Positions 35,113 through 47,118 of a stretch of 64,000 nucleotides of DNA are shown in pieces. The DNA is from Bagarius yarrelli. Its lineage: Eukaryota; Chordata; Actinopteri; Siluriformes; Sisoridae. The position numbers were made by a program, and so were the translations under genes. The notes below the pieces were generated by a model, which saw only the letters and a list, made by a program, of their open reading frames with translations, ran no database searches and was not told the origin of the DNA. The stretch's first letter is position 1; each line of letters begins with the position of its first letter. The stretch is taken from NCBI GenBank assembly GCA_005784505.1, contig VCAZ01000135.1:392018-456017 (forward strand), given 5' to 3'.

Positions 35113-36353
35113 ATTTACATTTCTAAGCAAAGTTTAAAAAATACATAAGCCACCAGAAGATTTAGAACTTTTATCTCATTCCAGAACAGCTCCAGAGGAT
35201 CTATAACATTAAAAAAAGAGGATAAACAGCTTTGATTGAGTGTCGTTTTTTAGTGATTCTGTCGCCACCTAGTGGTGAAAACACATGCAGGCACAGAGAC
35301 AGGAAGTGAGTTCACAGAACCATGTGTGGAACAATAAATGTCATTCAGCAGCAGCAGCAGCACAAATCATCCGGAACATCTAACATCTCCACGCGCAAAA
35401 CACACACTGTTCATCCGAGTGGCGTGAAACAAAGACGTTTATCACGTGGGAACAAGTCATGAACTAGATGGCAGCACAATCAATCAATCAATCAATCAAT
35501 CAAAAAATCTATCAAATCAATCAATCAATCAAAAAAATCAAATTATTTGCATAATCTATTTTTGATGTAACAAAAAAGTTAGAAATGTTTAATCATCTTC
35601 CCAACCGTGGCGTGTGAAAGGACAGATTTTTTTAATGCTAACAATTAAACATTAGCATAAATTAATCACTAATGGACTAGTGGACTGTCCACTTCTGAAC
35701 ACCAGCCGGAAATAAACACAAGTCACTTAAATCAACTTTACACACGTTTACACATCTTTACACACGTATTAAAGGAACGGGGCTCCGAAGTGGTCCAACA
35801 GTTTTACTATAAAATCTGGGTGATCAGCGCCCCCTGCTGTCAGTGCAGTCGTGAGTCATGCATGAAGTTGGAAAATGGAGTAGAATGTTTTTGTAGCCAG
35901 AAAATTTATAATTTAATTTAAAAAAAACCCCTCATTATTTAAATATAAAGGTGTACAGTGTGAACCTACAACCTTTATTTATCCAGTAAATTCATTCAAA
36001 GTTCCACCACTTTAGTAAAGTTAAACCCCACATGCACAAGCACAACTAACCAATTTTACGGGTTTTTATTAGATCCGAGCAGAAAGTACTGAATCCACTC
36101 ACTGTCATTAAACCGATTCATTTTGCTTGATTATTTAAAGAAAATCAAATCCAACCTTCCTTCAGCTATTAAACGGTGGCAGGAATGGAGTTAAAACAGG
36201 GTTAAAATGTTTATCTGAGAGGAAAAAACAATCTGTGTGTTCCAGTCTGAGTTTTGGACACAGGACCATCCCAGGCTCTGGTGGTGCCCTAGACAAGAAG
36301 ACTGTAGATTTGCCCCCCGCCCCCCCCATTTAAAAACCTCAACCTCTCCCCAG

Positions 36354-36402
<49 letters not shown>
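36354..36402. repeat. (CA)n microsatellite
   Basis: CA run of about 49 bp. Confidence 0.95.
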
Positions 36403-36404
<2 letters not shown>

Positions 36405-36758
36405 ACAGAAATAACATCCAGAGTGCAAATCAACAAAAAAATTGCACAAAAAATATATTTTCGAAATATCATGTCCTGATGAAGATGCGCGTGTTTCAAT
36501 TAGTCCAACGGAAACACATGTAGTCAAAAATCAGGATTCATCAGAAGTTTCCAGAAAATCAGTACTAAAATTTTATTACCTGTCAAAAATATTTTGGATT
36601 TATTTACGGGTGAAGGAGCACACGATGGCAAAAAAACCCTCTCGTGCGGCGCCCCCCAGTCATTTTGCACCCTAGACAACTGCCTATGTTGCCTATGCCA
36701 CGGGCTAATAATGAATAAACACCATCAGATAAAACAGACACTTTTTTGGGTTTCCCAC

Positions 36759-36761
<3 letters not shown>

Positions 36762-36795
<34 letters not shown>
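36762..36795. repeat. (CA)n microsatellite
   Basis: CA run of about 34 bp. Confidence 0.95.
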
Positions 36796-36797
<2 letters not shown>

Positions 36798-37139
36798 AAA
36801 TACCCCGTCAGAGCACAGTGTGATATTAACTGAGACTAGGAGGAACTGGTTAGGGTTATCTGGTGAACGCTATTAACCCTATTTATATATAATCACTTCT
36901 ATAATCCCGACTCCTCACTGTAGATATTTATGAATGATATATTTGGTTCTATTTTAACCTAATTTATTTTTTGGGGAATTCCCAGCTCGTCTGTGTGTTT
37001 AGCTGCATTCTAGAGTTTCCTGAAAGAGTTTTCTCTACAGAAGTCAAGAATCAGAAAAGGAACTGAAATACAAAATGTAAAAAAAAACCCAATAAATTGA
37101 ATAAATGTAGAAATAAAACTCCTCCTTAGTTATTAATGT

Positions 37140-37284
37140 GGGGATGTGGTAGCGCAGTGGTTAAGATGTTGGTGGTTCGATTCCCAGAACCACCAAATTA
37201 CCACTGTTGGGCCCCTAAGCAAGGCCCTTAACCCCCAACTGCTCAGTTGTACAATGGATGAGGACGTCTGATGTTAATGTAACA
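37140..37284 (+). mobile_element. tRNA-headed SINE copy with internal deletion
   Basis: GTGGTAGCGCAGTGGTTAAG, ATGTTGGTGGTTCGATTCCC, TGTTGGGCCCCTAAGCAAGG and CAACTGCTCAGTTGTACAA. Part of the head between the A and B boxes and part of the tail are missing. Confidence 0.7.
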
Positions 37285-37304
37285 GTAGATGAATTATAAC
37301 AGAA

Positions 37305-37940
37305 CACAACATTCATCATAACATTTCGTGGTGTTGAGCAGATGATACCACACGCCAACCAGCAAGAAAATTCACACAGACAACAAAATGATTATATATT
37401 TAAACAGAAACGAGAAAAATCGATTCAGAATCCAGGAAATTTCACCAACAGTGAACGAGTGCTGATTTTTTTTGGTTGGTTGTTTCTGTCTGTCATCATT
37501 TAATATTCTATAAAACTTCAAACAAAATAATCAACTAATCGAACCGCAGGAGGAAAAATAACAAATACATTCAAAATCCTCTTCTGATTTCCACAATAAA
37601 ACTGGGAGTCACTCTGGAAGATTCTGGAGTTTCTATCCCTGGCGAACCCCAGGACCCTCATTAAAGAAAGAAACGATGATGTAACCCTCAGAGACGCTGG
37701 TGGATCTAAACACACAACCGGTTGGATTAATCCGACCGCTGATTTAAGATTACTTAGATATTTTTAATGATCCTGATTGTTTTATTTTTTGGAATGATGT
37801 TGAACCAATCAGAGGTTTAGCTGATCATCACAGTTACAGTGAGAATCTCAGTACTGATGATGATGATGATGAGGATGACGAGTTCCTAAAGTTCTCAGCT
37901 AGTGAAGAGTCCATCTGTGTATTACTGCCTGAATTCACTC
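37305..37940. repeat. Segment duplicated in b4galnt1 intron 8
   Basis: Pieces match 41,560-41,860 in the same order and orientation, for example GGAATGATGTTGAACCAATC against GGAATGATGTTAAACCAATC, plus shared GATACC...CGC, AAAATTTCACC and AGTGAAGAGTC / ATGAAGAGTC anchors. The spacing differs, so both copies carry indels. Confidence 0.55.
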
Positions 37941-39108
37941 CATGATCTCACCAGTGTATCCATATGATTTAGTGCAAACATTTAGAGAAAAGTCTTATAC
38001 TTCAGTGCAAACATACACACACACACACACACAACAAAAAGTAGTGTCAGCGAAGTGCTGTTATAGTTGTGATCAGTGATGTGCCATGTTTGGTTTCTGC
38101 TCAGACTGTAAACACATGATATGGACCACCAATCAGGATAAAATGGTGTCTTTACCTGCCTGCCAAAGATGCAGGAAGCTCCGCCTCCTTTAATTTACAT
38201 TCAGGCATTTTAGCCTTTGGCAGAGACTCACACTGCATCTGAAATCACAGATCGCGTCTTATATTACTCTCACTCCCACCCGCTACTAAACTCTGTTCTG
38301 TAGTGTGTGATTAGAGTAAGAATAAAACCATGGACCTTCTCCATCCTCCATGTTGATATTGATCACATGGCCTGTGACGTCACAGCAGTGTGAATTTAAG
38401 TGAGTGAAATTTAACTACAATGACCACTTTAAACTCTTGTAAAGTCGCCGCGGAGCCTCTTTCTTTCCGCCATTTTGAAATATGACGTGCAGTCTGTCCC
38501 GTGGAATCATGGGAGAGTAAAGTGTCCATCGTATGTGTACTTCCGAATCTGTGAGGACATCATCCGGGAACACACTGATTTATACATACTAACGATTCAG
38601 ACATACTACACACACCTCACACACTCCATTACACACACTATACAGGATAGAAATGTGTGATTCCAGATGCAGACTTAGTTTATATTTTTTAGGGGGTGTC
38701 TTTTTAAAGGCGGGGCTTCCCTCGAAATCACAGACAGCACCTTTGAGTGCTTGAAAAGAAAACATCCATTTATCTTTTGATAAAGAATTTTTTTCTGGCA
38801 ATAATCCTAAAGGAAATTCGGGTGTGACGGGCAGAAATGTCTCCATATGTGACGTCTTTCAAACAAAACTAATAAAAACCAAGCAGCTTGTGAGTTTTAT
38901 CCCTCAGCTGTCAGTCTCAGATAAATGATGGTACGACCCCTCCAAAGGGACCAGATATTTCTTCCCCACACTAATATGAGGAAAGTGACGACACCAAACG
39001 ACCCCAGACGACCCCGAATCCCCTCAAAGACCCTCTTTAGCTACTCACAAATAAAGAGAAGTCTTGTGGGAGAGGAAGACAGAAGGAGGGATAGACAGGA
39101 GGTGGTGT

Positions 39109-41929
39109 TCAGTTGTGTGTGAGACACTGGAAGCGGTTTTTGAAGTACAAGAGGCCGTTTTTTGTACGCGTGGCATCTGAAGAAGCCGGAGGGTAGCGGA
39201 ACTTTGCGTAGGCTTTGTCGCTCTCTGATTGGCCCCACGGAAGCTTGATCTTGGTGGCGTGGTTCACGATGACATCATCGCAGGAGCCAACGTGAAGCGA
39301 GCCCAAGCCGTCTATAAAAAACTCTGAGGAGAAAAAGTTAAAGAGGTGGAATGGATAAAGTGATAATAAGGGTAATAATTTAGCTAGTAAGCGGTCAGAT
39401 TGGCATGGGGCTTGTTGGCATTTAAAGTTATATTTGTGTTCATTTATGTTTACTTTTAAACATTTTGTGACAAACTGCATCTATCGGGTGACCATATTTT
39501 AACTGTTAACGGACTTTAATATATAAAGTAACACGTTCTTTTCATTCAACCTTTGACCCTTAATGAAAGAATAATAACAAACATTTATTAATTCATTCAC
39601 CTTCTATAGCTGCTTATTCTCTAATTCGGGGTCACAGGGATCTGCTGGAGTCTGTTCCATATATCCTATATATATTCTAATGAACGATTCAGACATTCAC
39701 ACAGTCTAATATGACTAGGGTTAGCTAAATTAGCCAGCGAGTTAGTTAAACTAGTATTGATAAGCTGAAGTTTGATCCTTATTTACACTTTAAGCTAACA
39801 GTCGGTAAGTGCACACTCGATACTCACCGAGGTGGGCAACACGAGCCAGCCGGGGGTCGAAGCCCACTTGCCGCACTTTGTCTGTCCGAGCCAGAAAAAA
39901 GTTGATGACTCCGTCTGTGACCACACAGTTAGGAAAGCCCTGGATGATGTGATGGAAACCTCGTCTCATGTGGAGACAGTCTCCATCCTCCTCTCCGGCT
40001 TCGATAGAGATGGTCTGCCTGTAGGTGGAGGTGTAGCCTGTAGCTTCACGCACAGCACCACCCACCTACACATACACACACACACACACATCTGAAGATC
40101 ATGGGTTCAGTTCCTAGCACCATCAAGTTACCTTTGCTGAGCCCCTGAGAAAGGCACTTAATTCTCAACTGCTAAGTAGTATTAAAATACAGTGCTGCCT
40201 TAATTTAATTGTTTATGTTTTTAAATTAGAAAAATAAACGTATAAATAATGACTATTGTATAAAAACACTACAATAGGATGTACTGGAATAAACGACTCC
40301 ACTTGCTAACGCGTATGTCTGACTAGCTATCAGTGACACACGGGATGCTGGGGGGATGTTACAGCATTCACAGTGGCCTTCGCTACGCTAACTAGCAGTT
40401 GAGTGTCTAAAACTCGTAACCCGAATTTTAGCTCGCAACTCAAAGCAAAAAATCTGCCAAAAGACGACTTGTATCTTGACTGCTGCTGTGCAGCGTTGGC
40501 TCAAATGGTTAAGGTGCTGAGTTGCTGATCTGAAGACCAGAAACACCTGGGTTCAAGCCCCACCACTGGCAAGTCAACCACTGTTGGGTCCTTGAGCAAG
40601 ACCCTTAACCCCTCCTGCTCCAGGGGGCGCTGTATCATAACTGACCCTGTGCTCTGACCCCAACCTACTAAGATGGGATATATGACAAATGCATTTCATT
40701 GGCTCTGTACACGTACCTTCCACAATGAAGTTGAATATTTATTTAGTTGGGACACGCGTAAGTCAGCGGTACCAGCTATGTGGTTTCTTTATGTTTTTTG
40801 TTAAATTATCTTAATCAGCTTAAATAATTATAGATAGATAGATAGTCAAAAATAACCCAGCCCACACAGCCCCACCACAGTTCTTTAAATTACGGCCCTC
40901 TAAACAATGCCAAAGACATATTTTATGAATTTAAATGTTTGTTTTATCTCATATTATATTTGTATTTTATAATAATGGTTGCCTTTGAAAGTAAAATCCC
41001 TCCTTATTAATGTAGATTAATTATTTGTGAGATTCTCTATCAACCCTATGAACCCAGAGTGGAGTTGATTTTGCCGAGTAGGATATACCATAACCATAAC
41101 CATCTGATGTCATCAGTGTGTCGACCAACCAAACACCGCCACAATCTATTTTTGAATCTTTTCCTCCTTGTACCTGCATTAATTAAATGTTACATTAAAT
41201 ATTTAAATAAATGTGCTGAACTGAACAATTGTATACAACGTGTGTGTGTGCAGTGTAGTCAATGTGTGAACGTTTCCCTCACCTTTAGGACCAAAAATAC
41301 GTGTGTGTGCAGTGCAATATATTTAGGTGTGTGCATGTGTGTGTGTGTGCGTGTGTGCAGTAAAATGTATTTAGGTGTGTGTGCATGAATATAAAGTTGA
41401 TTCGTAATAAAAAATTTCTATTTCATGTTCATAAAAATATGACTTGTGAAAGTCAGGTTTAATCGACACACACTGATGACATCAAATGATTATGACTGGG
41501 TGATTGAAATGTTGATCCAGGATCCTACTTGGTAACATCACGTCCACCAGGAAATCTACATTCTTCATGACGTTTCATGGTGATAATTAGGTGATACCGC
41601 ATGCCCACCAGCACGAAAATTCAGATTTTCATATTCAGAATTCAGAAAATTTCACCCAAAGTGGTGATGTTTTTTTAGTTTGGTGTTAAGAAACGTTTGT
41701 TTAAATCAAATTATTTAAAAGAATTAAATAATCATGCTAAATTATTTTGACTGTTTTTTTCTTGGAATGATGTTAAACCAATCAGATGTTTAGCTCCATC
41801 GAGTTCCTAGAATCCTACAGTTCTCAGTTAATGAAGAGTCGAGCTGTTTATTACTGACTGCTGGTAAACATGTGCTTCAGGATGTTTCATGCTAGAGTTT
41901 GTGTCCTTAAACGGAAGATGGCAGTTCAA

Positions 41930-41963
<34 letters not shown>

Positions 41964-43863
41964 ATTCGAATGAGCCTGTAAAATCCCCTCATTGTCTTAA
42001 GGTCTTGTAACTGACCCATGAGCCACGCACAGTTCTGCAGACAGTTTCCTCTTTATTCAGTTTTCTCAGTTCTGTTCTTTTTTCTCACTATAACTATAAA
42101 ACAGAATTTTACTCTGGAGCTTAAAAAATAACAAAAATATATGAATTTGAGTTCTGAACTAATTAACAGACCAATAATCTGACAGGAAGTGGAGGAAGGA
42201 GGTAATGTTGACTGTAATGTTGACTGTAATGTCCAGAGACTAAACCAAAAAGATATGAAGAATTCCAACAAGATGTTTGCTAATGCCAATGCAACATCCA
42301 GCACCGGTCCAGCACCGGCCCCGCACCGCCCGGCACCAGTCCTGCACCGCCCAGCACAAGCCCAGCACCGCCTAGCAACATCCAATCTAGTCCAGTTGAC
42401 TGAGCAATACAACAAGGTTTTTGTGTGCGTGTTGTGTTGGCTTTTTTTTATCTCTGACAGGTGTGTAAATGTAAAAGCTGTATAAACATCTCACCAGGTC
42501 CAGCGTAGTCTTTTCCAGAACGTCCACCAGTTTCTCCAGCTTGGTGTTGGCAGTGAAGATAAAATCGTCGTCCACCCACAGCACGTACTTAGTGGTGACT
42601 TGAGACACGGCCAGATTTCTACCCGCAAACCAACCCTGTCTCACACACACACGCGCACGCACACACAGTGAACAACTACAGTATGACATTTATACTGAGT
42701 CGACTCCTTTTGGTGAGCTGATTCATATCATTTGACTTACTGAAAAAAAAAATTCTAATAATAGATTTTTCGATGAAAAATATTTTGCTTCTAGTCAAAC
42801 TAGACGTCTACACACAGATCACGTACCTTTCCGAAAGGCATGATGTAATGCTCAATGTACGGGCCAGACACCACTCTGGGGTTTTCGCTGTCATCGGCTA
42901 TCACTATGGTAACGGTGGGGTAGTAGATCCGTATGCTGTCAATCAGGTCCTGGAGCTTGTTATAGCGCAGGAAGGTTTTGGTCGCGATGGTCACGAGAGC
43001 GCTGATGTTGTACTCTAAGATTAAAGGAAGTGAATCAGAATCTTTAGACCGGATTAAATTTCAGAATTCAGTAGTAATGTAATGTAAAGTATCAGTTACT
43101 CATTAACTCTAAGTGCTTGCGGTTTAATCTGATTAGAATGCGATGTAAATTCAGGACCCGTGAACGGTCAGGTGACCCCTGGGGTCGTGTACTGTATCGG
43201 TAATAAACCTTTATCTACGCCCGATCCTGTGTTGTAGAGTTTGGGTGTCACGCCGTGGCGGATTTTGATTGTGAAAACAGCCTGATGCCCTTCTGTCTCT
43301 AACTGCACTGAAACATAAACACACACACATGATCACGTCACGTTTTTTTATTAATGTAGCACAATAAAGCAACAGTCAATAACCGCAGTGCTGTACAAAA
43401 AAAATAAACCAATAAAAAACTATACAATGACGGTGAATTCAAAAGTAAAAATAAATACAGAGTACAGAAAACTCAAATATTATAAACCCTTTCTAAAAGG
43501 TGTGTTTTAACTGTAGCACAGATTCTGTTGGGATTATCGTAAGGAATAACAGTAGGCTATTCTATAAAACTTTTGGTCATCCAAGCTGTAATATCTGACA
43601 AAAAGGCAGTTCAAGCACACAGATCAGCATTGTCATTTAATGTCAGCCACTGTTGGGTCTTTGAGCAAGACCCTTAAACCTTCCTGCTGCAGGGGTGAAG
43701 TATGATAGCTGACCCTGCACTCTGAGCCCAACCTTCTAAGCTGAGATATGCGAAGAAACAAGTTTTACTGTGCTTTAAAGTCTATGTTGCAAATTAAGAC
43801 ATTTACATTTTGCTTTTATATAAATTTGAGTGTCATCTGCATAAAGATAAAAGAATACTCTGT

Positions 43864-43908
<45 letters not shown>

Positions 43909-45768
43909 AAATCGAAAAGGGCTGAGAATAGATCCTTGGGGAACTCCGCAGGTCAGACGTGCTTCCATGAATAAACATTTATTAAAATCATTTGCAAAGT
44001 TTCAGTACATGACCTTTAATACTCGCACAGGGATCAAGGCGATAAATAAGAATGTCATGACACACGTGTGTGTTGTGTGTGTGTGTCTGTGTACCTGTGT
44101 CAGCCGTGCTGGGGTGGAACAGTGTGTTTGTGTAGGTGATGAACTGAAGCTGGCGGTTCAGGTTGGGTAACAGGAAGCTGCTCAGCGTCATGTGCATCTC
44201 ACCGTCACCTCGAACCTTCACCCCCTCCACCTCTGCAGCGACATTAAACGTCCCAAGAGACGCCGAGAAATTTAGCTGGAAAGATAAACAAAGAGGTGAA
44301 GAAACAAAAAAAAAAAGATACGACAAACTATTTATTGTCTCTCTCATGCGTAGAGAATTTAACTCACAGTGTAAACGTCTTTCAGCAGGTCTTTTAAGGA
44401 CAATCCTGAAAATACAGCACAGACACTTCCTGTTATTACACACTCTGAACTCCGCGTGACACCACATTGTTCTTCAAACGTCTCTCATTCTTCTTCTGCA
44501 GTTTAGTGTTGGAAAATTTGTCAGCGTGAATATAGAGGGTCCGTGGAACAATCTGATCAAATCAGGTCCAAGTGCTGCTAAAACTCTAGCGCCACAACCA
44601 GGAAGTGTTTATGAGCATAACTTTGTACAATTCATTTACTTTTTTGGCAATTATCAGACATCCTCATCCAGAGTGACTTACTGCTTTGTGCAGCTAAGCG
44701 TTAAGGGCCTTACTCGGGGGCCCGGCAGACATCTTCACCAATAAGCTCCTACTTTATACACCTTGATGAACTCTCATTGTGTGTGTTTGTGTGTTGTTAA
44801 ATAAATCAGTCACCTGGTATGAGAATAGTCTTGAGTGGCCGCACCTCCACCCCCTGCGTCGGATACTGAAGTGGGCTGTTAGCTTCAGCTACGATCAGTA
44901 AGTCAGCCGGAGTCTGTGACCTACACACAGACACACACACATATGGAAATATACACACTGTAGAATAACAAGTTAGTAATTTGGATGTGTTTTTTTTGCA
45001 CCTCATTTGGAAGCCCTGGTACTCTTTGGCGCGGCGTCTCTTCATTTCGTCCAACTGTGACGGCTGGAACGCTGTGTGTAGCGGGTGAGCAGACACTCGC
45101 GGGAACAGCAGCTTAGCGAAAGGCAAATTTACACCAGCCCTCTCGCCCTCGCACACACAGCCGTTACGCGCCAGAAGCCTGAGAGGAAAGAAAAACTGGG
45201 CTTATTCTTACTCATTTATTTATTTGCACAACATTTTAAGAGTATTTAACTCATTAATCTTTTTTTTTCTTAATTACATCTCTGAGGTTGTCGAGTTGAA
45301 GCGTATGAGACTGTTTAATGCGCTAACATTCAAACAATCAGTAAACTGGTGACTGTCACAGGTTTGTTTTTTACGCCAACATAAAATCATCAAATTTGAA
45401 AATAAAAAATAAATATAAAGAAAAATGACAATCGAAATCGAATAATTGCTGGAATCGAGAGTTGGCACTACGATTAGTGCTTTAAATTAAACAAAATGGC
45501 ATTCGTTAGACAGCGGCGTGCACTGATTTCATCTCATAAATTCGGGTACCGACCCTGCAACGTTTTCCTTCACGCGGTACGGGACGGAGTCAACGCTGGG
45601 GTCTGGTTCGGGAAGCCTGTCCTCCACCAGCCGCTCGACTCCAGAGCCGGATCTTTGCCGTAAGTCCACAGTGCTGTAGGTTCGAGTGGGCCATGAGTGC
45701 AGCACAGCCATGAGCAGCAGCACAGAGGCGATCAGCGCTAACAACACTGTCTTCAGCAGAGAATGCAT
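39109..45768 (-). CDS. b4galnt1: Beta-1,4-N-acetylgalactosaminyltransferase 1 (GM2/GD2 synthase), complete, 10 coding exons, 532 aa
   Basis: Golgi type II membrane enzyme of family GT12 that adds GalNAc from UDP-GalNAc to GM3, GD3 or lactosylceramide, giving GM2, GD2 or GA2. Exons in transcript order: 45554-45768, 45002-45178, 44814-44920, 44368-44405, 44095-44275, 43209-43307, 42827-43014, 42495-42635, 39828-40065, 39109-39323. Phases fit at every junction and the length matches the human protein (533 aa). The N-terminus has a short cytoplasmic MHSLLK, then a TM anchor (about 7-23). The conserved ganglioside-synthase region includes ANSPLQYPTQGVEV, LVTIATKTFLRY, the metal-binding acidic motif in YVLWVDDDF, GWFAGRNLAVSQVTTKYV, GFPNCVVTDGVINFFLARTD and GSLHVGSCDDVIV. 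It ends CLTHN-stop. NFS and NIS sequons are kept. The donor of exon 6 (AAAG|GTTTAT) is weak but keeps frame. The start ATG has A at -3. In human, B4GALNT1 also neighbours OS9. Confidence 0.97.
39586..39668. mobile_element. Fragment of the 24.3-kb type repeat
   Basis: ATTCATTCACCTTCTATAGC, TTCGGGGTCACAGGGATCTG and CTGGAGTCTGTTCCAT repeat the start of the element at 24.25 kb. It lies in the last intron of b4galnt1. Confidence 0.5.
40090..40180 (+). mobile_element. SINE fragment
   Basis: GATCATGGGTTCAGTTCCTA, GCACCATCAAG, TGAGCCCCTGAGAAAGGCAC, TTAATTCTCAACTGCTAAG: the middle of the tRNA-headed SINE, just inside b4galnt1 intron 8. Confidence 0.55.
40195..40475 (-). mobile_element. Dispersed repeat, inverted relative of the 46.1-kb copy
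   Basis: The minus strand reads ATTTTTTGCTTTGAGTTGCG, AGCTAAAATTCGGGTTACGA and GCTAGTTAGCGTAGCGAAGG. This follows 46,100-46,440 closely, in opposite orientation. It looks like a short DNA-type element; the family is not identified. Confidence 0.55.
40490..40712 (+). mobile_element. Second SINE family, near full length
   Basis: tRNA-like head GGCTCAAATGGTTAAGGTGC, B-box-like GGGTTCAAGCCCCACCACTG, a TTGGGTCCTTGAGCAAGACC block, then GGGGGCGCTGTATCATAACT and tail GATGGGATATATGACAAATG. The head resembles the other SINE family, but the tail is distinct. A partial copy lies at 43.64 kb. Confidence 0.65.
41560..41860. repeat. Intron-8 copy of the 37.3-kb segment
   Basis: Direct-orientation partner of 37,305-37,940. 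See that entry for shared anchors. Confidence 0.55.
41933..41962. repeat. (GT)n microsatellite
   Basis: GT run of about 30 bp in b4galnt1 intron 8. Confidence 0.95.
42296..42385. repeat. GC-rich CAGCACCG-type short tandem repeat
   Basis: Imperfect CCAGCACCGGTCC / CCCGCACCGCCC units of 10 to 14 bp in an otherwise A/T-rich intron, about 110 bp downstream of exon 8 in transcript orientation. Confidence 0.7.
43640..43772 (+). mobile_element. Second SINE family, truncated
   Basis: GCCACTGTTGGGTCTTTGAG, CAAGACCCTTAAACCTTCC, CTGACCCTGCACTCTGAGCC and GCTGAGATATGCGAAG match the body and tail of the 40.5-kb element. Confidence 0.6.
43866..43906. repeat. (TA)n microsatellite
   Basis: TA run of about 40 bp in b4galnt1 intron 5. 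Confidence 0.95.
44630..44735 (-). mobile_element. SINE tail/body fragment, minus orientation
   Basis: CATCCTCATCCAGAGTGACT, then TGTGCAGCTAAGCGTTAAGG and CTTACTCGGGGGCCCGGCAG are the reverse complement of the SINE tail and GGGCCC block. Confidence 0.5.
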
Positions 45769-46039
45769 TCTACAGTCTGACACAGGAAACACACAAACAG
45801 GTGAGTAAAGACGCTTCCTTATACTGTATGTTTGGGTGCATCATGTTTGCATCATGTTTACTGTCCATTTCATTATACATCAGAATGATGTGTGTGACTG
45901 TAATCATAGGTTAGGGCGTCAGACTGCGGATCGGTAGATAATAGGTTTTTAATTTCAGGTGGGGGTAATATACTCTGAGAATTACCTCCATGTGTTTCTA
46001 ATAAAATGGACGGCAAGTGTTTATCAGTACAAGTGATAC

Positions 46040-46445
46040 CGTAGATTTACAAGTGTCCCAAACGAGTTTTTGGAGATACGAGTTGTCTCTCAATAGATTT
46101 TTTGCTTTGAGTTGTGAGCTAAAATTCAGGTTATGAGCTTCAGACACCCAACCACTAGTTAGTGTAGCGAACGCCATAGTGAATGCCGTAACATCCGCCA
46201 AGGTAAATGCTGTACATTATACTTAATAAAACCAGTTTATTCCAGTACATCCTATTCTAGTGTTTTTATACAATATTCATTATTTGTAAGTTAATTTTTC
46301 TAATTTAGAGTGATTTTGTGGCACCTGAAACAAATTAATGCCATTTCAATTTATTTCATTGGAAAAACTGATTTAACATACGAGTAATTTGAGTTACGAG
46401 CTCCGTCACAGAACCAATTAAACTTGTAAACTAGGGCACCCCTGT
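46040..46445 (+). mobile_element. Dispersed repeat, partner of the 40.2-kb copy
   Basis: Shares ATTTTTTGCTTTGAGTTGTG, AGCTAAAATTCAGGTTATGA, CTAGTTAGTGTAGCGAACGC and GTAACATCCGCC with the minus strand of 40,195-40,475. It runs on through CAATTTATTTCATTGG to a GGGCACCCCTGTA end, which looks like an element terminus. No coding capacity seen. Confidence 0.55.
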
Positions 46446-46956
46446 ATGATGAAGCTGATCTCCATTTGGCCTGTAGGAGCAGCAGATCTGAGCTTTAATC
46501 TCCACTGAGGGAGTAATTACTGTGTGGTGCAATAGAACATCTTGTCCTCAGAGATATTTATAGAGGGAGGGGAGGGAAGGTTTATTAAAAAAAAAGAACA
46601 GCCCAGGGCAAATAATTGAATAAGTTTCTAAAAATAAACAGTGCTTGGAATTTTATCAGAATGAGAAAAAGATTTTGGTGAAAAAAGAGAAAAAAACAAA
46701 ATAAGGAAAAAAACTGTATTTGTGATATTTAACATATTAAAAATAAAAATCACAACATTAGTATTACTGTAGTCACACAATTTACAGAAATACTAAAATC
46801 ACATTTAAATGATAAAACTATAGATTCTTAATTTTCACTCTTGCAGAGAAAAAACAAGGCAGCAGTTAAACAAAACATTTATATAACATGTAAATAACTT
46901 TTCTACATTAACGTTTAAAAATGAACAATATATAATTACAATTGGATTTTTTCTTC

Positions 46957-46959
<3 letters not shown>

Positions 46960-46994
<35 letters not shown>
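46960..46994. repeat. (GT)n microsatellite
   Basis: GT run immediately downstream (in transcript sense) of the candidate b4galnt1 upstream exon. Confidence 0.95.
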
Positions 46995-46997
<3 letters not shown>

Positions 46998-47008
46998 AAC
47001 AAACTTAC

Positions 47009-47118
47009 TGTATGGAGTCAGGTTGAGATGTGCAGGAAGCCATCGCTGCTTCCACAGATTCACTTCACACATCAGTATCAGAACACACACCAGACTGGAA
47101 ACTGACCCGAACCATCTG
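47009..47118 (-). other. b4galnt1: Candidate upstream exon of b4galnt1 (5' UTR or alternative N-terminus)
   Basis: 110 bp on the minus strand between an acceptor (GTGTGTGTTCTCAG) and a consensus donor (ACA|GTAAGT). The first coding exon also has an acceptor directly before it (CCTGTGTCAG|ACTGTAGAATG), so an upstream exon must exist. This one ends in phase 1, which joins in frame to the codons before MHSLLK. An in-frame ATG inside it (MCEVNLWKQRW...) would add 25 residues, but its Kozak context is weak. It may equally be untranslated. Confidence 0.45.

Larger units (their letters stand above)
34886..39108. other. Intergenic region 3' of b4galnt1
   Basis: Contains a SINE-2 tail (35.05 kb), an (AATC)n stretch (35.48-35.53 kb), two CA runs, a SINE (37.14 kb), a segment also present in b4galnt1 intron 8 (37.3-37.9 kb), and a segment also present near 54.2 kb (38.48-38.65 kb). 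The part next to 39.1 kb must include the b4galnt1 3' UTR, but no poly(A) signal could be chosen with confidence. Confidence 0.5.

Noticed and set aside
42189..42485. Plus-strand 98-aa ORF with PAPAPHRPAP repeats
   Set aside because: Translation of the GC-rich tandem repeat in b4galnt1 intron 8, on the strand opposite to the gene.
43186..43213. GC-AG donor for b4galnt1 exon 6 (TCGG|GCGTAG)
   Set aside because: It also keeps phase, but the GT donor AAAG|GTTTAT four codons further preserves frame and matches the human segment length better. Kept as a minor uncertainty.
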